From positions 1 to 5,134 of the forward strand of contig JBLHKE010000585.1 of the NCBI GenBank assembly GCA_047619485.1: a stretch of 5,134 nucleotides of DNA. Direction: 5' to 3'. Made by a program: the position numbers and the translations under genes. This document shows positions 1 through 5,134 of the stretch, in pieces. The notes under the pieces are model-generated. The model did not search any database and was not told where the DNA came from. It saw only the letters and a list, made by a program, of their open reading frames with translations. Within the stretch, counting starts at the first letter, position 1. Every line of letters begins with the position of its first letter. The stretch comes from JBLHKE01 sp047619485 (GTDB lineage: Bacteria; Verrucomicrobiota; Verrucomicrobiia; Verrucomicrobiales; DEV007).

Positions 1-1676
1 GGCTGCTTGTGGCGGTAGTGGAGGACGCCGAGCACGTAGTGCGAGTAGTGATCCTCCGGCCCATAGGCGAGGGCTTTCTCGAGCGCCAGCTTGGCTTCGT
101 CCCACTTTTTCAGGCGGATTTTGACGATGCCGAGGTTGCGCAGGCTGTGGATATTGTCCGGGACGATCTTTAAAATGGTCTCGTAGGAGAGCTCGCTGCG
201 ATTGAAGCTCCCTTGGAGGAAATCGTAGGCAGCCGCCTTGGCGAACTGGGTGAGGTCTTCGTTGAGGCCTATCCCGGTCTTTGGACCCTCGTTGTTGTCG
301 ACATTCGGGTACTCGAGAGGCGCGGCATTCGCGTCTGGCTTGTCGATGATGAAATTGCCGAGAGAGCCTTTGAAGACGTCGATCTCCTCCTGGCTCAGCG
401 GAGCATTGTCCCCCATGCTATCAAGCATGTCCAACACCTCTTTGGAACCAATCTCCAACTTGGCGAGCTCGGCGACCACGCGCTGCTTCGCCTGCTTGCG
501 GCGTGCCTGACTCTTGAGCTGCTTGCCGATAATCTCGCGCAGCACGTGATTTTCCTTCACTAGGATCGGGTTGGCTCCACCTTTGGTTTTCGCCATCGCA
601 TCGAGCTGGGCGTCAGTGCTTTTGAGCTTCTGCGTCAGGTCAGCGACCTGCTTGCGGTAGTCGGCGTTCTCCGATTGGAGCTTGGCCAACTCGACTTCGA
701 CAGTGGTGATTTTGGTGCGCAGTTTAGCGATCAGCGCCTTGTCCGTGCTCTTCTCTTCCCGCAACTGCCCAACTTCCTTGCGTGCCTCATCGAGGCTCTT
801 CTTGAGGCGATCGTTCTCTTTCACCAAAATCTGGATTTGCTCGCTCGCGGATCCGGCCAGCAGCTTTTTCAGGCGGTCGCGCTCCGCTTCTAGCTCGCTG
901 CGGTCGGCTTTGCGCGACATCTCGTAATTGCTCGCCTTGTCTAGTTCCTGCTGCAAATTTTCGGCACGTTTGCCGGAGTCCGCAGCCGACTTGTCGGCGA
1001 TCGAGACCTCGTTTTGTAGGCGCGCCACCTCGTCCTTCCACTTGGCCACGTCACCGCTCTCAGCGTTGTGTGCTTTTGTCAGTTCCGCCTGTGCCTGGGC
1101 GAACTGTTTCTGGAGCGAACTGATTTTCTGCGTCGCGACCTGCTGTGCCTGTCGGGCATCCCTCAGTTCGCGATCATTCTGCGCCAGCTTGCGAGCCTGG
1201 GCGGTGCGATCTTTCTCCAAGAGGCGGATCTGCTCGTCCTTGTCACGCAACAATCCCTTGAGCGCGCTCTCGTTCCCGCTGGGTGGTCGGCCTGCAGACG
1301 ATCCCCCAGTCGGTAGCGATGAAGGCCTAGTTCGCGGGGGATACGCTTTGGTGATGCCAGAGCGACCGGATACCTGCTCCAACTTCGAGATCGCTTCGTT
1401 GATTTTCTTGCGGCGGAAATCGACCATCGACACTTCGAAGGTCGGGAAGCGTTGTGCCAGATCGGTGAAAATTTTCCGCGCGTCGGCATACTTCAGATAG
1501 GCCTTTTCGTAGTTTTTTTGCACGACGTAGCGCTCAGCGTCCTGGACGCGCAGATACCCTTCCAAGTACACGTCTGCGGGATCCTGCGCCTGCGCGCTGC
1601 CGACTTGGAAAGTCCAAATCACTGCGAGGCTTAGAATCGAAACGAGGCGGATGAACCGATTTGAAGGGATATTCAT
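1..1676 (-). CDS. Exported coiled-coil protein with TPR domain (3' end outside window)
   Basis: The minus-strand frame is open for 558 codons from the ATG at 1676 to the left edge, so the C-terminus is missing. Residues 1-30 form a signal peptide: Arg7 and Arg10, a hydrophobic core from about 11 to 23, and an AQA|Q cleavage site after residue 30. The protein is therefore probably periplasmic or surface-associated. Residues 32-101 are helical and TPR-like, followed by a Pro/Ser/Gly-rich linker at 113-134. Residues about 138-365 are charged heptad-type coiled coil. Residues 375-437 form a helical segment (ENHVLREIIGKQL, then LSQEEIDVFK) that resembles, from memory, a module in verrucomicrobial TPR proteins. 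TPR-like helices begin near residue 474 (LGIVKIRLKKWDEAKLALEKAL). An in-frame ATG at 1694, just after a TGA, would add six residues; neither start has a Shine-Dalgarno. TPRs usually bind protein partners, so a scaffold role is inferred. No catalytic motif was seen. Confidence 0.88.
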   Translation of the reverse strand, partial: MNIPSNRFIRLVSILSLAVIWTFQVGSAQAQDPADVYLEGYLRVQDAERYVVQKNYEKAYLKYADARKIFTDLAQRFPTFEVSMVDFRRKKINEAISKLEQVSGRSGITKAYPPRTRPSSLPTGGSSAGRPPSGNESALKGLLRDKDEQIRLLEKDRTAQARKLAQNDRELRDARQAQQVATQKISSLQKQFAQAQAELTKAHNAESGDVAKWKDEVARLQNEVSIADKSAADSGKRAENLQQELDKASNYEMSRKADRSELEAERDRLKKLLAGSASEQIQILVKENDRLKKSLDEARKEVGQLREEKSTDKALIAKLRTKITTVEVELAKLQSENADYRKQVADLTQKLKSTDAQLDAMAKTKGGANPILVKENHVLREIIGKQLKSQARRKQAKQRVVAELAKLEIGSKEVLDMLDSMGDNAPLSQEEIDVFKGSLGNFIIDKPDANAAPLEYPNVDNNEGPKTGIGLNEDLTQFAKAAAYDFLQGSFNRSELSYETILKIVPDNIHSLRNLGIVKIRLKKWDEAKLALEKALAYGPEDHYSHYVLGVLHYRHKQ

Positions 1677-1842
1677 CTGGGTGGACGCGATCATTCACTG
1701 AATGGGCATAGGATGAAACCTTAAATATGGTATTTTTTGCGATATTCTCATTAAGTTTCCCGTAAATTTTTGTAATTCTAACGAATATGGACAAGCCGAA
1801 TTCGGTTGAACAAGCAGATGGCATCGCTACCATGGTTCACCA
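1677..1842. promoter_or_regulatory. AT-rich divergent intergenic region with candidate promoter elements
   Basis: This region separates the minus-strand coiled-coil/TPR gene from the plus-strand HNH gene, so it should hold promoters for both. Positions 1720-1786 are much richer in A and T than the flanking coding DNA. On the plus strand, TGTAAT at 1771-1776 matches five of six bases of a sigma-70 -10 box, but no good -35 lies at 16-18 bp. If it is used, transcription would start around 1783, very close to the ATG at 1787. On the minus strand, TAGAAT (1780-1775) also matches five of six, again without a clear -35. Two small dyads are visible: CCGAATTCGG at 1796-1805, and CATTCA/TGAATG with one central base at 1692-1704. 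Either could be an operator, but both are short enough to arise by chance. Confidence 0.4.
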
Positions 1843-1846
1843 GTGA
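1787..1846 (+). CDS. Possible 19-residue leader peptide overlapping the HNH gene start
   Basis: An ATG at 1787 opens a 19-codon frame (MDKPNSVEQADGIATMVHQ) whose TGA stop at 1844-1846 shares two bases with the GTG start of the HNH gene at 1843. A second in-frame ATG lies at 1832. Overlaps of this kind often allow translational coupling, in which ribosomes finishing the first frame restart on the second. That would suit a downstream gene with a GTG start and no visible Shine-Dalgarno. There is no Shine-Dalgarno before 1787 either. The peptide resembles nothing I recognise and lacks the runs of one amino acid typical of attenuation leaders. A frame this short can easily occur by chance. Confidence 0.22.
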   Translation: MDKPNSVEQADGIATMVHQ

Positions 1847-2469
1847 TCGCTCTTCTGGACCAGCAAGTCCTTGTTCTGAACCGGCTTTGGCAACCGGTCA
1901 ATACCTGTTCTGCGCGTCGGGCCTTCACACTTTTGTTCCTCGATCATGCCCACGTGGTCGATTGTGACGAAAATAAGGTATTTTCCACGCATGATGTGGC
2001 GTCATGGATGGACCAATCGGTGGCGGTTGGTAGCAGTCACCAAGATGAGTTGATCCACTCGGTCTCGCATTTCTTCCGCCTGCCGAAAATCATTGTTCTG
2101 CAGACATTCGATCGACTTCCAAAGAAAGAGATCAAATTCACCCGAGAGAACGTCTTCCAACGTGATGGCTACACCTGCCAATATTGCGCTAAGCCGTTTG
2201 AAATGAAGGAGTTAAACATTGATCACGTAATCCCTCGCGACAAAGGTGGCAAAACGACTTGGGAGAATGTCGTGTGCTCGTGCATACGATGTAACACAAA
2301 GAAAGCCAACATGTTACCGGCCGAAGCCAACATGTTTCCGCGGCAGACGCCTGCCGCCCCACGCTGGCGACCGTTTTTAAGTGGAAACCGTCACGACCAG
2401 CAATCATACGACGAGTCCTGGGGGCATTTCATCCATCCGGATCGCGCGGCGGTCGAACTAACCGGCTAG
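1843..2469 (+). CDS. HNH endonuclease family protein
   Basis: This 208-residue protein has a C-terminal HNH zinc-finger nuclease domain. Cys112-x2-Cys115 and Cys147-x2-Cys150 form the expected zinc-binding pair. Asp127-His128 in the stretch LNIDHVIPRDKGG, Asn142 in WENVV and Asn151 after the last cysteine supply the ββα-metal core. The N-terminal part (VLVLNRLWQPVNTCSARRAF, residues 9-28) and the C-terminal PRWRPFL and SWGHFI stretches match a widespread group of stand-alone bacterial HNH proteins of unknown biological role. HNH enzymes cut or nick DNA using a metal ion; the target here is unknown. GTG 1843 is the only usual start after the in-frame TGA at 1807-1809. No methylase, phage or intron partner lies nearby, so a restriction or homing role is not supported. 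Its coding DNA looks slightly AT-richer than the genes to its right. Confidence 0.9.
   Translation: MIALLDQQVLVLNRLWQPVNTCSARRAFTLLFLDHAHVVDCDENKVFSTHDVASWMDQSVAVGSSHQDELIHSVSHFFRLPKIIVLQTFDRLPKKEIKFTRENVFQRDGYTCQYCAKPFEMKELNIDHVIPRDKGGKTTWENVVCSCIRCNTKKANMLPAEANMFPRQTPAAPRWRPFLSGNRHDQQSYDESWGHFIHPDRAAVELTG
2303..2340 (+). repeat. 21-bp-period direct repeat inside the HNH gene
   Basis: AAGCCAACATGTT occurs exactly at 2303-2315 and again at 2324-2336. Including the next four bases, the copies match at 16 of 17 positions. The 21-bp period keeps the reading frame and encodes two similar seven-residue units, ANMLPAE and ANMFPRQ, directly after the zinc-binding Cys150. It may be a small tandem duplication, or chance similarity, since homologues as I remember them carry a related TPEEA-type stretch at this point. 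Confidence 0.6.
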
Positions 2470-2533
2470 CGCTTGATTTCCGAACGCTGCAAGATAGCTT
2501 CACGCCCCACTCTCATAGAAAATTTCTTTTCCC

Positions 2534-2878
2534 ATGCGCAGCGTCCTCAGGTCAAAAATTCATCGTGCCACCGTCACCGAGGCGGACGTCGATTATATTG
2601 GTAGCATCACTATCGACGAGGACCTGCTCGATGCCGTTGGACTGTGGGTTCACGAGAAGGTGCAGGTGGTCAGTGTCGACAGCGCCGCACGGATCGAGAC
2701 TTACACCATGCCCGGCCCACGCGGCTCTGGCGTGATCTGCATCAACGGCGCAGCCGCCCATCTGATTAAAGAGGGCGAGCGCGTGATCATCATGGGCTAC
2801 GAACTCACCGAGGCGCCGATCGAGGCGAAGATCGCGCTGGTGAACGAGAAGAACGAGATCACCGGAATCATCAGCTAG
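2534..2878 (+). CDS. panD: Aspartate 1-decarboxylase proenzyme
   Basis: PanD converts L-aspartate to beta-alanine and CO2 in the cytoplasm, supplying beta-alanine for pantothenate and coenzyme A. The proenzyme cleaves itself at a Gly-Ser bond, and the serine becomes the pyruvoyl cofactor. Here that bond is Gly23-Ser24 in the context DYIGSITID. This leaves a 23-residue beta chain and a 91-residue alpha chain. Other family residues are present, each one position before E. coli numbering: Lys8, His10, Tyr21, Arg53, Thr56, Tyr57 and Asn71, followed by GAAAHL. The 114-residue length is typical for the family. The ATG at 2534 is the first start after an in-frame TAG at 2516-2518, and no Shine-Dalgarno precedes it. 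It lies 64 bp after the HNH gene, which has no link to the pathway, and no panB or panC is in view. All key residues are intact, so the enzyme should be active. Confidence 0.97.
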   Translation: MRSVLRSKIHRATVTEADVDYIGSITIDEDLLDAVGLWVHEKVQVVSVDSAARIETYTMPGPRGSGVICINGAAAHLIKEGERVIIMGYELTEAPIEAKIALVNEKNEITGIIS

Positions 2879-3002
2879 CTTGACGTTGTGGCGGGGCGAA
2901 GTGCCGGCTTGGGGCTGCAGGTGATAGCGGAGAGTCGCGCCACGGCCCAACCACCGATTTCATAGTGGCCTCGCAGGATGGCTCAATTTACCCTGCTGCC
3001 AG

Positions 3003-3677
3003 ATGGAAATCTTTTTAGTCATCACGGCGTTCATCGCCCTCGCGGTCATCAGCGGGATTGTCTCGCACCGCAAGAAGCAGGCGCGCATCACCGAGTTGAG
3101 TGCTTGGGCTCGCTCGCGCGGGCTTCAGTTCCAGGCCGATGAAGTCCACGGATTCGACGACGATCACCCCCGGTTCGAATGCCTGCAACAAGGCAACAAC
3201 CGCTACGCGTTCAACGTCGTCAGCGGGAAACGCGGCGAACATTTCTTGATCGCCTTCGACTATCACTACGAGACCGAGTCGACAGACAGCGACGGTAAGA
3301 GTAGTACCAGTCACCACTATTTCTCTGCGCTCATGTTGCAGCCGAGGCACCGCCTCAAGCCCTTGGTCATCCGCCGCGAGGGATTTTTCGACAAGCTCAA
3401 GGCCGGGTTTGGATTCAAAGATATCAATTTCGAATCGGCGGAGTTTAGCAAAAAGTTCTACGTCACCGCACCGGACAAGCGCTGGGCGTACGAGGTCATC
3501 AACACGCGCACGATGCAGTTGATCCTCGACCAGATCCCGAAGTACCAAATCGAGTTCGACCACGAAGTCATCTGCATCGCCGCCGAGGATGAACTCGACG
3601 CCTTCGGCTTCGAACAGGCGTATCTTTTCGCGTCACAGATCCTCGACGGGATCCCAGAGTTCGCGCGCCAGGACTGA
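3003..3677 (+). CDS. DUF3137-like membrane-anchored protein, paralogue 1
   Basis: This 224-residue protein of unknown function has one N-terminal membrane helix (about residues 3-20) followed by basic SHRKKQAR, which predicts a cytoplasmic soluble domain. Conserved-looking stretches are AWARSRGLQF (34-43), FDDDHP (51-56), RYAFNVVSGKRG (67-78), FDYHY (85-89), and the block at 128-172 with FFDK, FESAEFSKKFYV and DKRWAY. The order (helix, W-A-x3-G-L, F-D-Y-x-Y, E-x-F-x3-F-x-V, D-x-R-x-A-Y) recalls DUF3137-type proteins, which I recall as sometimes encoded beside lemA. The family label is from memory. No catalytic motif is evident. It aligns along its whole length with the next protein. Compared with that paralogue it has five extra residues in a Ser/Asp/His-rich loop around 91-106. 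It sits 124 bp after panD, with no Shine-Dalgarno before the ATG. Confidence 0.85.
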   Translation: MEIFLVITAFIALAVISGIVSHRKKQARITELSAWARSRGLQFQADEVHGFDDDHPRFECLQQGNNRYAFNVVSGKRGEHFLIAFDYHYETESTDSDGKSSTSHHYFSALMLQPRHRLKPLVIRREGFFDKLKAGFGFKDINFESAEFSKKFYVTAPDKRWAYEVINTRTMQLILDQIPKYQIEFDHEVICIAAEDELDAFGFEQAYLFASQILDGIPEFARQD

Positions 3678-3682
3678 GGTTT

Positions 3683-3713
3683 TTGATTACAATCAACCAC
3701 CCTGGATTGTAAT
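3683..3713 (+). promoter_or_regulatory. Perfect 9-bp inverted repeat overlapping a candidate promoter
   Basis: ATTACAATC at 3686-3694 and GATTGTAAT at 3705-3713 are perfect reverse complements separated by 10 bases. The repeat lies in the 78-bp gap between the two DUF3137-like genes. No T-run follows the second arm, and the arms are AT-rich, so it is a poor intrinsic terminator for the plus strand. The same bases include TTGATT (3683-3688) and TGTAAT (3708-3713), which resemble sigma-70 -35 and -10 boxes with a long 19-bp spacer. Transcription would then start near 3720, leaving about 36 bases before the ATG at 3756. A dyad placed over a promoter suggests a repressor operator. An RNA hairpin acting on the intercistronic message is the alternative. 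Confidence 0.5.
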
Positions 3714-3755
3714 AGCGGCCTAGTGCTACGTGCCCTAGTCTCACATCTCAATCCG

Positions 3756-4427
3756 ATGGAACCACTCTTTATTTTTATTCTCTTCGGCACCGTCATGCTA
3801 GCGCTCATCATCTTCGGGCACCAGAGGGCGCGGGCACGCTCGGCAGCAATCGCAGGCTGGGCCGCGGCGAAGGGATTCTACTTCCACCCCGGAAAAGCCC
3901 GTAACTTCGATGACCAGCACCCGATGCTGAGCTACCTGCGCAGAGGTGGCAGCCGCTACGCCTACAACATCGCCAGCGGGCAATGGGGAGACGTCACCTT
4001 CACCAGCTTCGACTACCACTACTCGACCGGTTCAGGGAAGAACCGCAAGACCCACCGATTTTCCGCAGTGCTCCTGAAACCCGCCCACGAGATGAAGGCG
4101 CTGCTGGTGCGGCCAGAGGGATTCTTCGACAAGGTGAAGGCCGGCTTCGGGTTCAACGACATCGACTTCGAATCCGCTGAGTTTAGCAAGAAATTCTACG
4201 TCTCCGCCAACGACAAGCGCTGGGCCTACGACGTGATCCACCAGCGCACCATGCAGTTCATCATGATGAACAGCCTCTCCCACCAGAAATTCAGCTTCGA
4301 GTGCAACCACGAAGTGATGTGCGTCGTCTCGAAAAGAGTGCTAGAGATCCCCGGGTTCGAAGCCGCCTACGAGTTCGGCAACACCATCCTCGCGGAGATC
4401 CCCGAATACGTCCGGCAAAAACTCTAA
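3756..4427 (+). CDS. DUF3137-like membrane-anchored protein, paralogue 2
   Basis: This 223-residue protein of unknown function is the paralogue of the one encoded just upstream. I start it at the ATG at 3756 rather than the in-frame GTG at 3723. From 3756 the protein begins MEPLFIF with a membrane helix (about residues 4-20) in the same place as its sister, whereas the longer form adds 11 unmatched residues. Basic HQRARAR follows the helix, so the soluble part is probably cytoplasmic. AGWAAAKGFYF (33-43), FDDQHP (51-56), RYAYN (67-71) and FDYHYSTGSGKNRKTHRF (85-102) are the main landmarks. The block at 123-167 is identical to its sister at 37 of 45 positions. The SGKNRKTHRF loop recalls related hypothetical proteins in other phyla. 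The lemA start follows after only 7 bp, so the two are probably co-transcribed. Function is unknown. Confidence 0.86.
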   Translation: MEPLFIFILFGTVMLALIIFGHQRARARSAAIAGWAAAKGFYFHPGKARNFDDQHPMLSYLRRGGSRYAYNIASGQWGDVTFTSFDYHYSTGSGKNRKTHRFSAVLLKPAHEMKALLVRPEGFFDKVKAGFGFNDIDFESAEFSKKFYVSANDKRWAYDVIHQRTMQFIMMNSLSHQKFSFECNHEVMCVVSKRVLEIPGFEAAYEFGNTILAEIPEYVRQKL

Positions 4428-4434
4428 CAAGCTC

Positions 4435-4989
4435 ATGGAACCAGCTATCATCATCCTCGCCATCATCATCGTCGTACCGCTGTTCTGGTTCATCGGCAAC
4501 TTCAACGGCCTCGTCAGCCTGCGCAACCACTGCCAGGAATCGTGGTCGGGGATCGACACCGAACTCAAGCGCCGCCACGACCTGATCCCCAACCTCGTCA
4601 AGACAGTCCAGGCGTACGCCAAACACGAGCGAGCGGTGTTCGAATCTGTCACCGAGGCGCGCGCGGCCGCGACGCAGCCCCACAACTCACCGAAGGAGCA
4701 GGCGCGTGACGAGAACCAGCTGGTCGTCTCGCTGGGCGGGTTGTTCGCCGTCGCCGAGGATTACCCCGAGCTCAAATCGGATCAGAACTTCCTCCATCTG
4801 CAGCGCGAACTGGTGAACACCGAAGATCGCATTCAGGCGGCACGGCGCTTCCACAACGCCAATGTCCGCGACCTCGGCAACCGGATCGAGATGTTCCCCT
4901 CAAGCATTGTCGCGTCCATGTTCAGCTTCGAGAAGTGGGAATTTTTCGAGATCGACAGCCTGAGCGAACGCATCGCACCGCAGGTTTAG
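4435..4989 (+). CDS. lemA: LemA family protein
   Basis: At 184 residues this is a typical-length LemA protein. It has one N-terminal membrane helix (about residues 4-21) followed by the family's helical-bundle domain. Diagnostic stretches are NFNGLVSLRN (22-31), ESWSGIDTELKRRHDLIPNL (35-54), VQAYAKHE (58-65), EDYPELKS, then TEDRIQAARRFHNANVRDLG and a C-terminal FEKWEFFEI. The family is annotated as having a short outward-facing N-terminus, with the bulk of the protein in the cytoplasm. Its molecular role is not settled. It starts 7 bp after paralogue 2 and shares its first nine bases (ATGGAACCA) with that gene, so it is probably the last cistron of the cluster. LemA genes are often found next to other membrane proteins of unknown function, which suggests a joint complex here. 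No Shine-Dalgarno is visible, so translation may depend on coupling. Confidence 0.95.
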   Translation: MEPAIIILAIIIVVPLFWFIGNFNGLVSLRNHCQESWSGIDTELKRRHDLIPNLVKTVQAYAKHERAVFESVTEARAAATQPHNSPKEQARDENQLVVSLGGLFAVAEDYPELKSDQNFLHLQRELVNTEDRIQAARRFHNANVRDLGNRIEMFPSSIVASMFSFEKWEFFEIDSLSERIAPQV

Positions 4990-5134
4990 ATGGGCGATGC
5001 AAGCTCGGCTTAGGGGTTGTCAGGAAATAAGTCATACAAAGATGCGCAGGAATTTTAGCCAGCACCAAGGCAGATTTCAGCGATTATAGCGGGCTATTTG
5101 AGTTGGAAGCTAACGCGGGTGATGGCCAAAATAA
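4990..5134. other. Non-coding tail after lemA, possibly the edge of a repeat or mobile element
   Basis: No credible gene is present. The longest plus-strand ATG frames are 7 codons (4990) and 15 codons (5043). The DNA becomes AT-richer than lemA. The stretch GGGGTTGTCAGGAAATAAGT (5014-5033) looks like the kind of terminus seen on some insertion sequences, but this is an impression only and no matching inverted copy lies in the window. A small dyad ATAGC/GCTAT at 5086-5097 is too short to call a terminator. I found no convincing terminator for the lemA transcript. Confidence 0.3.

Noticed and set aside
928..1500. 190-codon open frame on the plus strand
   Set aside because: It lies wholly antisense to the coiled-coil gene, and its Ser/Ala/Cys/Arg-rich product is what antisense reading of that region gives. 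The minus frame has a signal peptide, heptads and TPRs, so it is the real one.
1534..1833. 99-codon minus-strand frame covering the intergenic region and the start of the coiled-coil gene
   Set aside because: It is out of frame with the coiled-coil gene and ends within it. Its product has no recognisable features, and it would displace a clear signal peptide start.
1843..2469. HNH gene as part of a restriction, homing or anti-phage system
   Set aside because: No methyltransferase, intron, helicase or phage gene is beside it, and the next gene is metabolic panD. The match is to stand-alone HNH proteins.
2552..2950. 132-codon minus-strand frame over panD
   Set aside because: It is antisense to an unmistakable panD with all key residues and shows no domain of its own.
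2879..3002. Possible terminator or small gene between panD and paralogue 1
   Set aside because: GTGGCG and CGCCAC arms are about 45 bases apart, and TTGGG/CCCAA arms are far apart and imperfect. No T-run follows either, and no credible short gene is visible.
3015..3563. 182-codon minus-strand frame, with a similar one at 4032-4310
   Set aside because: The two resemble each other only because they mirror the duplicated sense genes. High GC and sense-codon bias create such antisense frames.
3723..3755. GTG start that would lengthen paralogue 2 by 11 residues
   Set aside because: The ATG at 3756 puts the membrane helix and all later motifs in register with paralogue 1, and the extra residues have no counterpart.

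Overview
The window reads as an ordinary chromosomal stretch of a Gram-negative bacterium, most likely a member of the Verrucomicrobiota. That assignment is an inference. It rests on the style of the exported coiled-coil/TPR protein and the HNH protein, on moderately high GC coding DNA, and on the absence of a Shine-Dalgarno-like GGAGG before any of the six main start codons. No rRNA, tRNA, CRISPR array or complete insertion sequence was seen.

Layout. Positions 1-1676 (minus strand) carry the first 558 codons of a large exported protein: a signal peptide, a helical N-terminal domain, a long coiled coil and the start of a TPR domain. The gene runs off the left edge. Positions 1677-1842 are an AT-rich divergent intergenic region holding weak promoter-like elements and a possible 19-codon leader ORF. 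That ORF's stop codon overlaps the GTG start of an HNH nuclease-family gene (1843-2469, plus strand). Next come panD, aspartate 1-decarboxylase (2534-2878), and a 124-bp gap with no convincing terminator. The right half is a plus-strand cluster of three membrane-anchored proteins: two paralogous DUF3137-like proteins (3003-3677 and 3756-4427) and a LemA-family protein (4435-4989). The last 145 bp (4990-5134) are AT-richer and contain no recognisable gene.

How the genes work together. The first gene, the HNH gene and panD look functionally independent. PanD makes beta-alanine for pantothenate and coenzyme A. The cluster at 3003-4989 looks like one functional unit. All three proteins start Met-Glu, have one N-terminal membrane helix and then a soluble domain, and the second paralogue is only 7 bp from lemA. 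The gap between the two paralogues holds a perfect 9-bp inverted repeat that overlaps a possible promoter, so paralogue 2 plus lemA may be expressed separately from paralogue 1. This duplicated DUF3137-like/LemA cluster is the least understood part of the window and the best candidate for an undescribed membrane-associated system. Nothing in the sequence reveals its biochemical role.
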